DNA of 64,000 bases, from assembly GCA_015680685.1 (NCBI GenBank), contig MNCI01005576.1, forward strand, positions 192,011-256,010, written 5' to 3'. Every line of letters begins with the position of its first letter. The first letter of the stretch is position 1. Under the pieces are notes generated by a model, which was not told the DNA's origin, made no database searches, and saw nothing but the letters and a program-made list of their open reading frames with translations. This stretch comes from Gnetum montanum (Eukaryota; Streptophyta; Gnetopsida; Gnetales; Gnetaceae). Of the stretch, positions 1-12,840 are shown one piece after another. A program made the position numbers and the translations under genes.

Positions 1-1264
1 TTATTATTTATAGAATACTTGAAAATAAGGTGATCATCTATGATAGAATGATTATGTCCTTTACATTGTGTCATTATACTCACATGTCAAGCCTCTTTTC
101 CAAAATAGTTAGAAAAGGTTTAAAAATATATGGTGGATTAGTGTATGCCTTGTTTAGCAAATCTAATGAACTTATTCTAATCTAAATTACATAGAAAATT
201 CATGGCAAGGTATTTTTTTTAAAAAAAGTTTCAAGCCATAAGTCACACACCATAATCATTATCATCCTAGACTTATCCCAACCACATAGGGTTGACTATA
301 TAAGCATTAATACCCAAATCTTGATGTCTTTCTTTATGCAAGAAAATCAAGTATGTTTCCACCTTTTAACCTAGTAGATTTCTTCTATCACAAAGCACAC
401 CACCAGCTTCTCCCCATTTCTTCCATCCTACTTTACTTTTGTTTGTCATATCATTGTTAATCTCATCATACACTTGAACCAAAGACATCAAGTATCTAAT
501 TTCAAGCCATAAGTCAGTATCAGTCATAAAATGCAACCTATTTTATGAATGTATACTGGCTTTAGTAGTAGAGTTATTGTGTGTTATTTGAGAGGTCATG
601 ACCTTTATTCCCATTTCAACTACACCAACTATTAATACTAAGTAAAGATTCATCATTCAAAGGCTCAATGCATATCCTATCAAGTAGGGTTCTAGGAGGA
701 TTAGTAGATAAATCAAAGCCTAATCCAACAACAACTATGATTTTTTATCAATGTGAAAATTTCTATTGATTGAAATTTTTTTTATTTATAAAAGAAATAA
801 CTGTAATATTACTATACCCCAAAATATAGAGTCCAATTAGAACTTTATAACTCAATATTATCCACCAAAATCAAATCCATGACTTGGAGCTTTTAAATCG
901 ATAGTCTTACCACTAGGAAAATGCGTTATTGTGTATTTTTTGCCTCATTTTTTTCATCTCTTTTGACTATTTGACATATTGTTACATTCTACTTAAATTC
1001 TTCGAAATTGTCGTGATGGCTATGTTTAGGTAGTACTATACATATTTTGTCATCTAAACAAATAATAAGGTGTTAGCCTAGTGTTAAGACTCTTAATGTG
1101 GAAACTTCAAGTTATGAGTTCAATTCTAGTGGGCAATGTTAAGTTTTATATACACACACACAATCATTAGCAAATCTAATTTTTTTCTTCATTTTTCTCC
1201 ACCAAATTTGATTTATCTAATTCTCATACAGGGAATTCTATATTTTTACCAACTTATTCAACAA
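1..1264. other. AT-rich sequence without recognisable genes
   Basis: No open frame of note, RNA gene or repeat structure was recognised. The sequence is AT-rich with homopolymer runs and looks like decayed intergenic or repeat-derived plant DNA. It could hold the diverged 5' part of the LINE relic that follows. Confidence 0.5.
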
Positions 1265-2087
1265 ATGTTAAAACAATTTTCTTCTATCAATATGGAAATT
1301 TCTATTGATTTTCAAAATGTAAATTTACAAGTTGGTGAGCAAAAAAAAAAAAAATTCTTATTCTAGTGATGTTAATGTAACTAAGGCACCTGAGCTTATT
1401 TTTCCTAATGATGTATATGAGTCATTGGTTATTGAACTTTCATTAAAATATGTGTTCATTCAAAATTTGGATTACCTATCTCATAATCAAAGTTTTGCTT
1501 TGCAATTAAATGATGTGATGAAAAAACATGATATCGAAGTCCTTCATGTTGTGAATTTTTCTTTTTTTCTTTTTTTTGTTGAGCTAGATAATGTTTTGAT
1601 GGTGCAACATGCCCTAGATATAAAATCATTTATACATAAGCATGTAGTGCCAATCATTTGTAAGTGGACTTTAGATTTTGATCTCCATTCTGAAAAACAT
1701 TCTAAAGTTTCATGTTTTGTTAAGCTATTCAATAATCCATTGATTTTTTTTACAAAATTATTAGTCTTCTTGATCCCATTAAGCATATGGAATCTATTTT
1801 TACAATATTTGGTTTTCGTAGATGTTTCTTTTATTAAAATCAGTTATCTTAATTGTAAAAAGGAATTGGTATTACAAGTGAGTAGGAAGAATCATATTCA
1901 ACCAATTATATATTATAATCTTCCTAATTCTTGCAACTTTTATCATCATGAAGAATATTTGTTTAATGGTTGCCTTTTTTTGAAGGATAGAGAAATGCCA
2001 ACAAATAGAGAAAAAACTTTGTTATTCCCATTTACAAAAATAAAGAAGGCATATAAAATTGTGCAAACTAGTTCCATGTACAAGTAA
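1265..2087 (+). pseudogene. L1-type LINE ORF1 relic with a DUF4283-like domain
   Basis: A 251-codon frame (1332-2087) stays open, preceded by about 25 codons in another frame from 1265. The two join at a run of A's at 1341-1354, a likely slippage site. From codon 75 on, the pattern follows the DUF4283 domain found in ORF1 (RNA-binding, gag-like) proteins of plant L1 LINEs: hydrophobic FFLFFVEL, then KWTLDFDLHSE, then CFVKLFNNPLIFF and a Lys-Lys-Glu-Leu strand. No CCHC knuckle follows. The family normally continues into a knuckle and then an ORF2 with endonuclease and reverse transcriptase, and here an RTE-type LINE follows instead. The domain call rests on pattern recognition of a diverged protein; a captured or merely surviving ORF is possible. 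Confidence 0.5.
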
Positions 2088-2232
2088 GCGATACATACCA
2101 AATGTGCCTAGTAAAGTGGGTACAAGGCCCCTCAATATTCCTACTTTGAGGGATAAACTAGTGTTGTGAGTTATGCATTTGTCTATGTCCTGTGTCTATG
2201 ATCATACATTCTCTGAAACATCTCATGAGATC

Positions 2233-2673
2233 AGAAAAAGTTGCAGTTGCATAACCTGCTATAGAGGGATCAAACTAATGAGCCACACTATAAAGCTTTG
2301 GGAGACAATCATAGAGTAACGTATCAAACTTGAATCAATAATATCAAAAAATTAATTTGGATTTATTCTAGGGAGATCTACTATAAAGGTTACTTTCTTG
2401 ATCTGACAATTGATCAAGAAATTCAAAAAATATAAAAAAAATCTACATATGATCTTCATCAACTTAGAAAAAGCATATGATATAGTGCCTAGAATATTAT
2501 TTGGTGGGCCTTCTGGGGGGAAAAACATCCATGATAAGTTTCTATAAAGGGATCAAACTAATGAGCCACACTATAAATCTTTGGGAGAAATTCATCGAAC
2601 AACATATCAAGCTTGAATCAACCATATTAGAAAATTAGTTTTTATTTATGCTAGGGAGATCTACTATAGAGGT
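2233..2673 (+). pseudogene. RTE-type LINE reverse transcriptase, N-terminal fragment with internal duplication
   Basis: Translation shows the plant RTE-clade reverse transcriptase signature: CYRGIKLMSHTIKLW, then a GRSTI segment and INLEKAYDIVPR. Stops and frame changes break it. The start of this block occurs twice: the segment beginning at 2259 recurs at 2542, so about 283 bp has been tandemly duplicated. The second copy is cut at 2673 by the LTR element at 2674-12840, and the protein resumes at 12841. This is the first of three pieces of the same LINE. Confidence 0.75.
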
Positions 2674-3436
2674 TGATGAGCAATGAGTATACCCTACGCC
2701 CAACCATATGAATCACTAGTATTCACTCAATGATTTGGTCAAATTTTGTAGACTTTAGCTCTCTAAGTACATTGGTTTCTAGGAGGTGAATCTAACCATT
2801 GCCATCGATATCTTCTTAGTTCCACTTGTGAATTACAAGTGTATGGTTCAGTGTAACTGAGTCATCTAATTTTAATCATTTTGTCTTTTATGGTTTAATC
2901 ACCTAAGTGCTAGAAAAAAAGTAAATTTAATGTGTAATTAGTCTAATTAATCTAGTAACTAACTAACACTTAACAAATCCTAACATAGGAATCCATTCCC
3001 ACTTTCCGTACATGTTTTGAACACATTATAGTGCCACTGGGTTACTAAGAATTAAGCACTACTAGGGTTACCAAACATTACATGTATGCTCGAATTGGTT
3101 GTGCTTATGTTTGCTATTTAGCCAATATTAATTACTTAGTTAAAATTCATTAAAGTATATTGCATGAATATTAAATGCATAAACAAAGGATTAATCTATT
3201 CCAAGTGCTACAAGGTTTGATAAGAAAATCTCATATTCTAACTCTAGGGAAGATAAACTACAAGAGCTTTGCTAACAATTAATGGAAAGATGGATGAATT
3301 CTACACCCAAGTGTGGCATTTATAGGTAGGCACACACATCACAATATCAGATATCCAATAATGTAGCTTGCAATCCAATATTGGGGCTCTAATATCAGGG
3401 ATCCAATATTAGGACCTAACAAAAAATCATTCATCA
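2674..3436 (-). repeat. 3' LTR of the 2674-12840 element
   Basis: 763 bp, against 827 bp for its partner; about 80 bp near 3230 (partner 12570-12660) is missing. Read on the minus strand it starts TGATGAATG, has a TATA box (plus-strand atttata, 3318-3324) and ends in the CTCATCA of the window-wide LTR superfamily. Between the LTR start and the TATA box lie several AATATTGG and GATATC half-palindromes. Confidence 0.85.
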
Positions 3437-3450
3437 TACCCCCACAACTA
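3437..3450 (-). other. Polypurine tract of the 2674-12840 element
   Basis: On the minus strand the bases just before the 3' LTR read tagttgtgggggta. The 37756-46288 element has an almost identical tract (gtcgtgggggta) before its 3' LTR. Confidence 0.7.
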
Positions 3451-5650
3451 AATAAAAACTCATCCTTGAGTGAACAAAAGGAGGAACAAGTTTCTTACAA
3501 AATATTGGGAAGGTATGGGATTATTGAATAACTAAATGACACACCGATTAACTCAGACCAAACGAAAAAAATGCTAAGTGCCCAAATGTATGGATTTATA
3601 ATCTTTTACAAAATTTGGTGTTCATGACAAAAAAATTGAACACCTTGACAAAAATTGACATCCAAACCCCTCTAGTAACTCAAAAATAAGGGAGAAGATT
3701 AAATGGTCCTAAAGAGGTCCTGTTGCATGGCTTCTACTATCTATTCCTGGGGTTGTTTAGGTGGTTAATCCCTTCTAGCTCTAGGTCACTTATCCATTGG
3801 TTGGGACAGTCTCTTCTAGTTCATGCTTCCCTTTCAGTGTCATCTGCGATCACAACAAAATCAAGGATTAGCACATGATGTGTAACTTATAACGTATAGG
3901 TACCTTGTCTCTCTTGGGCAATTACACTTGGCTAAGTTGTAATTATCGTATATTGATTATTTTCTATCACTATTAGACTTCGTTGAAAGGGTTTAACCTC
4001 ATAAATTGATGATTTTAATGTTATTTCATTAGTTAAAAATTTGTGGGAGTTAGAAAAATTTTTTGTCAAGACTTGAATAGCCCCCACAACATAGCGCTTA
4101 TCTTTGGTAGTGGTAGGATAGAAAAATGAGGTAAATCAGACAAGTGGTTGGAAAGTGATGGCTTTGGAAGGTTCTTAGCTTTGAAAATTTTCAATATTAA
4201 AGATAAGGGAAAAATAAAGAGTTTTAACACAACTTGAAGTTTTTGGAGAGCCAGAAAAGCCATGAACATGATGAAATATATGAAGAGGTTTAAATAATTC
4301 ACAACAAAAAGAGGCTTTCATTAGAGAACATTGTGAAGGAGTGCATAATTGAATGTCACAAATGGGATGCACAAAGGATGTGATTGCAAAAATGCTTAAG
4401 GATAATAAACTTAACTAGTCCAATCAAGAGGTATGCAAGTGGGTCCTCCCCAAAGCAGGCTCATGCCCTTAATGCTATTACATGCCTTCAAACCAAACAG
4501 TCCATGGACCCCATGGTTGATTAATGATCATGGAAAGCTAAAGACTAAATCCCATAAAAACCTACCTATGAATTTTGACACATCAAACTAAGACATAAAA
4601 CAAAACCATGAAAAATTGGTAATGAGGTGAATTAGGAAAAGCAGTAGCAGATGAAAGAGAAAGTAGAATGGAGTCTTAAATCATGATCACATGAAGTCCC
4701 TTGTGAATTGTATGGTTAAGATGACCTGATAAAGTCCATCCTTAGTTCAGATCAAAACAAACCACTTCCAATGACCTCACATTAATACTGTCAGACTAGT
4801 CCACCTCCTCAAGACACAAGAATGCTCCCATAGATCAATCACCACTCCTTACAAAGAAGAAAAGAGAAGCAAAAAGTGAAAAAGAGCCTTAGTTATAAGG
4901 GACCTTCATGCATGCGTAACATGTCTTTTTAGTCCCATAACTAGTGCTTGTAGTCCATTATTGAGCCTAAGGGATGTGCTTTGAATTCCCATCATTTTTT
5001 TGAGTTTTATATTTTTATGATTTTTGGATGGGAACCATACCATGCAAAGACTTTTAGCTTCCTATTATTGGTTGACAACAGAATAGTAAGAAATCCATGA
5101 AAACACTTAGGAACTCAAGAGGGTAGGCAAGTACAGAGAATATCGAATCCCTTTGAAGTCATATCTTTATTAATCCATTTAATCCTTCCCAAGTTTGGAA
5201 GCTACCAAGGTCACAAGTTCGTTAAAATTTTTATTAAGGAAGGGACCTCATATTTCCAAAACAAGGAACACCATAGAATTTGTGGATGGGTGGATGACAT
5301 GGACTCACCATCTATTTCATGAAAAAGAAATCATGTCTTAGTTATCAATACCAAAATTTAAAAATAAAATCCAAACATTAGCAATCAAACAACATTATAG
5401 TACAAATTGCCATCAATAATAGCCACAGCTATGCTATGTCCTATTGGCAATAAAGAAAAATAAGAGAAAACAAACATAAGAAAACCATAAGAAAAATTCA
5501 AACCAAATAAAGTAAAATATAGAAGAAATTGTAAAATAGTTAAGAAAGAGAAAAATTTACTAACGATGTTGTAAAACAAAAAATGGTGTAAAACAAAAAG
5601 ATGTAAAGACAAAAAAGTGTAAAAATTGAGGAGTCACTTTGTAATATAAG
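3451..5650 (-). other. Non-coding internal region between integrase and 3' LTR
   Basis: No retroviral domain was recognised here. A 24 bp block at about 4438-4461, containing ctttggggaggacccacttg on the minus strand, is also present at about 41660-41683 in the 37756-46288 element, although the surrounding sequence has diverged. Short AT-rich frames at 4066-4372 and 5385-5612 look like chance ORFs. Confidence 0.5.
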
Positions 5651-8530
5651 ACAAATGGCCATCTCCCCCATGACTAAGTTGGTCATCTAAAGAGGTGTTG
5701 TGGTCATTGGATTTCTTAGTCTCATGGAAAGGTTTGATTTATTGTATGTTGACCAACAATTTCTTATTTGGACATTTAGGTTTATATATCAACATGGCCC
5801 TTGAAGGAAAGGTTTCATAGATGATTTAAGACCCTTACAATTTTTGGAACCTTGTTCTTTATAGCACATGTGTGGGGCTCCAATAAAGGACCTTGTCTCT
5901 TGGTTGAAATTTTAATTTTCTTATTTTGAGGTCATGACATTGCTTATTGAATGACTTGTACAACTTGTTAGATGATAGGGCTACCAATCATTTCTCTTCT
6001 AGTAAGTTGAGGTTCATTATTCTTTCTTTCCGTGCTAAACATAGGTCAAGGTTAAGGTCACAAACCATTGAAAGTGTATGGATCTCAGATTGAATAAAAA
6101 GAGTTGGAAGTTTTCCATACACCAACTCATAGGGAGAATAGCCTATAGGGAGTTTTCAAGTGGAGTAGTAAGCCTAAAGGGAATCGTTGAGTTTTGTGCT
6201 CCAGTATCTCCTATATTTGCTAACTTTCCTTGTTAAGGTCATGGTGATTTTTCTATTTGTTACCTCTACTTGACTGTTGGCTTAGGGGTAGTAAGGTGTT
6301 ATTAATTTATGTTTTACCCACTAGTGTTGCATGAGCTTTTGAAAGGTAGTGACTATAAAGTGAGTACCATTGTTAGAAATAAGTGCATGTGGCACATCAA
6401 ACCTATTTACAACATTGGTTGTACAAACCAAGTAGCTGTAGAAGACGTACAGTCAATGATGACTACTAGTTCTACCCATTTCTTATAATAGTCAATAGTG
6501 ACTATGATGTACACCTTTCATTTGACATGGGTGTGCTGGGACCCATGAAGTCAATGCCCTAAATATCGAAGGGTTCTAGTGGTTGGATCCACTATTGAGG
6601 TCCCTGCATATGAATGATCATTCCACCATCATGTTGGCAACATTCATAAGAGCATACAAATTGATGAGCATCCTTAAAGAGTATTCACGAATAATACCCT
6701 ACCATTAGGATCTTAATGGCTGTGCATCTTCCAACATCATGGCCCCCACAAGGACCTTCATGAACATCTTAGAGAACATGCAGTTGATCAACATTAGGGA
6801 CACACCAATGAACCAGGCCATCAACACACATCTTATAGAGGTGTCCATTGATCTCCATGAAGTATTTCACCCAATGAAGAAACTTTTGTTTCTTCCTATG
6901 GTCTAGCTCTTGTGGCATCTCCTAAGTGAGAAGATAGGTTAGAATGCCATCATACTAGTTAGGATCATTGGGAATTTGTTCAGTTATAGCCCCAACAAAG
7001 AGGAGTTCATTAGGAAATTGATTAAAAAGTGGGCTCTCCTCCTCTTTGTTGTCCCATCTCAACCGAGACAAGTGGTCAACAACCAAATTCTTGATTTTGT
7101 TTTAATCTACCATTGTAAGATCAAATTCCTACAAGATCACAAGATATTGTATGATATGGGGACCCACCATCAATTTGTTCATTAGGAACTAAATTGCTTT
7201 GTGGCTTGTATGCACAAGCATCTTAGACCCAAGCACATAGTGCTTGAGTTTCTCCAAGACATACACCACCATCATCAATTCTTTATTTGATGTGGTGTAA
7301 TTTAGTTGTGCATCCACAATGCTTTGGCTTATGTAGTGGATGTACTAAGGATGTTTCTAATCATTTAGCTACATGAGCACAGCTCCCAAGGCATAATTTG
7401 ATGCATCCATCATGATATGAAATATTTAGGACCAATCAAGTGCTCACAAAATTGGAGTTTCTACAAGCTTATGCTTAAGTTGCTAGAATTCATTCTCACA
7501 TTCCTTAGTCTAGATGAATGGATCATCCTTCTTTGTAAGCTCCACCAATGGTTTGGCAATCTTAGAGAAATTTTCTATGAAGCACTAGTAGTAACTAGTG
7601 TTACCAAGGAATGATTGAACATCTTTGATAGTTTTTGGTTGATGGATAATTCCTTGGATAACCCTTATTTTCTCAAGGTCCACCTCAATCCCTACTTGTG
7701 ATATTCTATGCCCCAAGACAATGCCCTCCTAGATCATTAGATGGCTCTTTTTCCAATTGAGCTCAAGTTTGGTTTCCACATAGCTTTTCAATACTTGCTT
7801 AAGGTGATCTAGTGCTTACTCAAATGTAGCACCATAGGTGAAGAAGTCATTCATGAAGACTTCCACCTTGCTACCAATTTGCTATTGAAAGATGCTCAAA
7901 GCAAGGTGTTGGAAGATTGCATGAGCATTGCCTAGGCCAAATGGCATTGTTCTGTAAGCAAAAGTTCGCTAGGGACTTATGAATGTAGTTTTGGCTTAAT
8001 CTTCAGGTGCAATCTAGATTTGGTTATACCCACTATAACCATCCAAAAAGCTATAAAAGTAATGCCTAAAGATGGTGTTCAACACCTAGTCCACAAATGG
8101 CAATGAAAAATGATCTTTGTAAGTCATCATGGTCAACAACCTAGAATCAATGTAGATCCTCCATTTTTTACCTTTTTTAGCACTATCACAAGTGGGCTAA
8201 ACCACTTACTATCTATAATGGGATAGATTAACCTCACCTTGAGGAGTTGTTTAATCTCTTCCTTGACAATCTACTTAAGTTTGGGGCTCAACTGTCGCAA
8301 CAGCTACCTCTTTGGCTTCATGAATGGATGTATGTAGATGCAATGTTGGAATATCCTTGGATCAATTCTAGTGAGTACAGAATATGACCAAGCAAAGGCT
8401 ATTGGCCACTTGTTGACCACCTTCAATAGCTTCTTTTTTTGTTTAGGAGCAAGGTTGACATTGATTATCACCAACTTTCCATTGTTAAGAAAATCATATT
8501 CCATGTTAGAAGGTAGAGTTTTCAACTCTA
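5651..8530 (-). pseudogene. gypsy pol remnant: reverse transcriptase, RNase H, integrase
   Basis: Reading the minus strand downward from 8525, the segment upstream of RT (KTLPSNMEYDFL, then LTRIDPRIFQH) leads into RT. At 7948-7908 is PFGLGNAHAIFQ, and near 7868-7842 is the active-site strand FMNDFF. The family has an Asp-Asp pair there, so the first catalytic Asp is now Asn. RNase H and integrase follow (DVPHALISNNGTHF and YYPxANSQVEVTNR around 6420-6250). Dozens of stops and several frame changes mean that no functional enzyme can be made. Domain order PR-RT-RH-INT is that of Ty3/gypsy. No second RNase H was identified here, unlike the element at 54.7-58.2 kb. Confidence 0.8.
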
Positions 8531-9093
8531 GGGGCTCCTATTTAAAGCTCTTAAGTATTTTCAACTCTCCCTAATAAGTGTCATCAGGTTCATTAGAGAG
8601 TTGGTGATGGACTCACTTCATCTGATCCATGCCTTCAACATAGACACTTGTCAAGCTCTTAGTTGGTTCCATGCAAAGTGTTGAGCTATAATCAATATCA
8701 ACTATCAACCACTTGATGCCTTCTTATTTTATGGATGCTATGTACATGAACCTTTAAATTTTAGACACATCTACACATTTTCTGCATGCTATTATGGATG
8801 TCCTTTTAATGGACCATAGTTTTTGCACACAGTTACACCCTGTGTCATTGTACACGATGCATGGAACTCTCTTCTTCTCTATCTTTTTGAATGCATTTTT
8901 CTTATAAATATCCAAGTAGAGGTCTCTGATCCCTTGTCATGCATTAATGATGCTTAACCAAGCCATTCCCATGATGATTAGGAAGTTCCCCCTTGTAGTT
9001 ATCAACATGGATCACCAAGAAGTCAACACAATAGGACCACCCACAAATAGTGGTCATAGTGTCCTCCACTAGCTCCAAAGGAATAATGATGGA

Positions 9094-9285
9094 CTAATCT
9101 ACCAACTCAATGTGAATGTTGTTCATCTTGAGTGGAAGCAGGTTCCAAGCTTCATACATCTCATGAAAAATCATATTTACACCAAAACTTGAATCTAGAA
9201 GAGCCTTACAATGCTCATTCCTAGTAATTTGTAGGTAAATAAGGAGACTCCTAGGATCAGATTCTTTGCCTAGGAAGATGGCCAA
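9094..9285 (-). pseudogene. Retroviral-type aspartic protease fragment
   Basis: The open stretch of 63 codons contains ITRNEHCKALLDSSFGVNMI. This matches the flap-preceding active-site strand of plant gypsy proteases (CKALLDxGxxVNL), here with DSS where the family has DLG or DSG. It sits between gag and RT as expected. The related protease of the 60.6-63.4 kb element has the same context. Confidence 0.65.
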
Positions 9286-9289
9286 CCTT

Positions 9290-11859
9290 AATTTAATTAG
9301 TTATCGCATGGGTTAACATGATGGTATGCACTTTGGGAGGTGTTTAGTTTCAAGGGGACTTGAAGGATGTAGATGTAGAGGATGAGGGAGGAGTAAAGTT
9401 ATCAGTTGCTTATGTTTATGAGGACTTTGTAGGACTGTTGATTTAAAAGAATGATCTTTTTTAAGATTTGGTTTTTGAACCACTCAGCTAAGGAGCTAGC
9501 TATAAGTTGAAAACTCTTGTGGCATTACATTGATGCAACTAAGCTAGAATTTTGTCTTACATTGATGGAGCAAGTGGTAATTGAGTTGAAGGTGCAGGGA
9601 CATGTGTAGAAGGATGAGGAGGGTAGTAAGGAAATGGAGATTTCCCTCTTAAAGATTGAGCTCTTTAGTATTCAAGAGGGTAGTAGTGATGCTAGAATAA
9701 AGTGTGATTGAAAGAGTCATGTGGAGAATTGGGTTGCTAAACATAGTACCCATATGAATTAGGCTACTAGTAAGGGTATTGCTACGTTGGTGGTGGCAAC
9801 CCCAGGATTGTGGGTGCTACCACCAATGGTACTAGTCATAAGGTTGTGGTGGAGCTCCACTTAGATAGTAGGCTTGTTGTTGGTGAAATTTCTTGGGGTT
9901 GCATTGAGGATAACGCAACCTTTTGGGTGCTTGTCTTCTGGCCAATCTAGGATTTAGAGCATAGACCCTAGACTCTTATAAGTGTGACACAATGAGGCAA
10001 AATCCCTTAGGATATTCATAGTGATAGATGTCACACCCACCTTCATCATCTAATTCAGAGTCCACAACCTCCTTTATTATAGTAGCCTTACCCTTACCCC
10101 TTTGGTGGGCATGTTTAGCTTCCTTCCTTCACTTGTGATCATGATTACTACTTTGCTCTTTGGATTCCTCTACTATTTTCAGAGCAATTTGGAAATTTTC
10201 ATCCAAAGAGTTCCACATTTTGTCTGCCTTGGCTAAAATTTTAGAAATAGACTTCTAAATTAACAAGGTCTTTTGTTGCACCACCTCATGAAGTGGTGCC
10301 TCCTCCTCATTATCATAAAATCAGACCTTTCTTTTGTAGATGGAAAGATCATGGTTATACTCCTCTAAAATTTTCCTTTTTCTCAACTCTCCTTCTTCTT
10401 TGATAGCCTGCTCAATTAGCCTTTGAATTTAAAAGTCTTCCTTGAGCATATACCCCAGGAGTTCTTCGTGTTTTTGTGCGAAGAACATCTATGATATGGC
10501 AAAGCTACTCCCTTTGAGAATAACCATGGCTAGGACATCGTTGTAAGAGAGAATAGTACCTACCCATGGTTGCGTCCAAGGGTTCATGTGTTTCCTAGTT
10601 CTAACCTTGGATATGCTTTCTCAAGGTGGACACTTAGAAGTAAGTTTGATACTTATCATTAAAGAGCTTAAGCATCATACTTAATCTATGGATTAATTCT
10701 ATCTCCAAGGATTAGTACCAACTTTCAGCTTCTTTGATGAGTATCCTTGGGAATAACATTAATTTTTTCCCATTCATTCTCCATGTTCTATAAGGCACAT
10801 GCATTGTAAAAAGCTTGAAGATGGTTTTGTCGATTTGAGGTGTATCCCCCTTCAAAATTGGAGATATTTTTCATATTCAACTAATTAATTCTACTATCTT
10901 TCACATTCTTTGTTAGAATTCTCAATGCCTTTGCAATATTTAGCATGTTCCTAATTGCAAGAAAAGGCTCATCATGATCATAGCCTCTGTGATGGCCATG
11001 ATGTCCATGCTATCGTTTATTGTACCTTCTTTTGTGATGGTAGGCCTTCCTTGATTGCCCACATCCCTGGTCTCAACTACTTTAGTAAGCCCTACGATCA
11101 TCTCTATCTTGCTAGTCATCTTCATTGTGGTCACATCCTCTGTGGCTTTGGTTAGAGCTAGAGGAGGAAGAAGATGATGATGAAGGTGAAGAGGAAGGAG
11201 GACTACCACCACCATGATGCTTGCCACTTCCTCTTTTATGGTCATGGCCACAATCATCATTGTGATGCTTATCCTTATTTCTACCATAACTCCCACCTTT
11301 GGATCTCCCATGATCATGGGATCCATTCTTGCCTGAACTAGGATTGCTTATAGTGGACTATAAATTCTAGTTCAAGTCCCCTTCATTAAAAAAATGGAGG
11401 AGATTCAATGAATTAAAAACCCCCAAAGAAGGGATCCTCACTGTCTTTGTGGCCCAGCATGAACAAGGGGTTATTGAATTGTTTTTCCTTCAAAGCTTCA
11501 TAGCGCCTCTCTTGTTAATCTCTTTTGCATTATGCCTTAGTGGGATGATAATCCCGATAGTTATGGTCCTACACAACATATTCAGAATTAAGCCACTAGA
11601 TGCCCAACCTCATAAGAGTTTGATGCAACATTGCAAGAACTAATTGATCAAGTAGCAACACAATGTTGCCCTCCATGTCCCTCCACCAAAACTATTCATC
11701 CTAATGTAGGATGAAGGTGAATTCTAGTACATACTCATTAGGATCACTATATATCACTCTACATTGTTGGGGAACTAGTAGATTTGACCATTAATTCCTT
11801 TGTTGATTAGATGTATGCTCAAACCTTGGCGGAGAATCATCCTTGTAAGAAGAAGACAT
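9290..11859 (-). pseudogene. gag remnant of the 2674-12840 element
   Basis: The likely start is the ATG at 11859-11857 (MSSSYKDDSPPRFEH), about 135 nt inside the PBS. Frames are broken throughout. Around 11330-10950 the correct frame is rich in His, Asp, Ser and Arg (KHHNDDCGHDHKRG, then a serine run), a basic low-complexity stretch. Near 9930-9895 a knuckle-like HPKGC segment remains, also present in the gags at 39.7 and 62.4 kb. The 128-codon open frame at 10940-11326 is Met/Val/Thr-rich and is a shadow of this region, not the gag frame. Confidence 0.6.
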
Positions 11860-11993
11860 TTTTAGATTGAAAGAAAATACCAGTGTGCTTTAACAATTAT
11901 TATTATTATTTTGAATAACTACTACTTTAAGGTTCATTACAACGATTTTGAATAATTTTCACAAGTGCTAGATAGTGCAAGTAGCTAACTAAA

Positions 11994-12012
11994 GTTCCCA
12001 GCAACAGTGCCA
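11994..12012 (-). other. Primer-binding site of the 2674-12840 element
   Basis: On the minus strand, directly after the 5' LTR, the sequence reads ttggcactgttgctgggaa. This is a decayed form of the TGGCGCC(A/G)TTGCCGGGGA primer-binding site seen intact at 38605-38622. Confidence 0.75.
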
Positions 12013-12013
12013 A

Positions 12014-12840
12014 TGATGGGCAGCGAGTATATCCTACATCCAACCATATGAATTACTAGCGTTCACTCAATCATCTAGTCAAATTCTATAGACTTTAACT
12101 CTCTAAGTACATCGATTTCTAGGAGATGAATCTAACCATTGTAATCATTGTCTTTTCAATTCCACTTGTGAATTGAAAGTGTATGGTTCAGTGTAACTAG
12201 GTCATCTAATTTTTATCATTTTGTCTTTTATAGTTTAATCGCCTAAGTACCGAAAACAAAGTAAATTTAATGTGTAATTAATCTAATTAATCTAGTAACT
12301 AACTAACACTTAGCTAATCCTAACATTGGCATTCGTTCCCTCTTTCCATACATATCTTGAACATGTTATAACATCACTAGGTTACCAAGCATTAAGTGCT
12401 ACTAGGGTTACCAAGCGTTAAACGTATGCTTGAAGCAATTGTGCTTTTATTTGCTATTTAGTCGATATTAATTACTTAGTTGAAATTCATTAAAGTAGAT
12501 TGAATGAATATTAAATCCATAAAAAAGCATTAATAATTCCAAGTGCTAAAAGGTTTGAGTAGAAAAGCTCATCTGTATTGTCGTTCACACTGTCGTGCTT
12601 AGGTACATTAGTGCTCGAATAAAGATCCATACACTTCTTTGACTCCTACTGCAAGCACTCAAAAAATATTCTAAATCTAGGGAAAACAAGCTATAAGAGC
12701 TTCACTAATAACTAATGGAAAGATGGATGAATCATGTGTCCAAGTGTTGCATTTATAGGCAAGCACACATTTCGCAATATTGAATATGCAATAATGTAGC
12801 TTATGATTCAATATTGAGGTCTGATAAAAAAAATTCATCA
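12014..12840 (-). repeat. 5' LTR of the 2674-12840 element
   Basis: 827 bp with TG...CA ends. On the minus strand the TATA box is TATAAAT (plus 12751-12757). Two perfect CAATATTG palindromes (12775-12782 and 12809-12816) lie 18-60 bp upstream of it. Downstream modules (GAAGCTCTTATAG, GCAGTAGGAGTC, GACAATA) match those in the GATATCGC-type LTRs. Confidence 0.85.

Larger units (their letters stand above)
2674..12840 (-). mobile_element. Degenerate minus-strand Ty3/gypsy LTR retrotransposon
   Basis: Two related LTRs (2674-3436 and 12014-12840) have TG...CA ends and bound an internal region holding gag, protease, reverse transcriptase, RNase H and integrase remnants, all on the minus strand. Flanks are gaggt (2669-2673) and aaggt (12841-12845), a 5 bp target-site duplication with one mismatch. 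The primer-binding site lies next to the right LTR and the polypurine tract next to the left one, which fixes the orientation. It is inserted into an RTE LINE whose frame continues on the other side. Both LTRs and all ORFs carry many substitutions, so this is an old, inactive copy. PBS type, gag and the CTCATCA LTR end relate it to the 37756-46288 element. Confidence 0.9.

Noticed and set aside
10940-11326. 128-codon minus-strand frame rich in Met, Val and Thr
   Set aside because: It overlaps the low-complexity part of gag in another frame. The gag frame there is the His/Asp/Ser/Arg-rich one, so this is a shadow.
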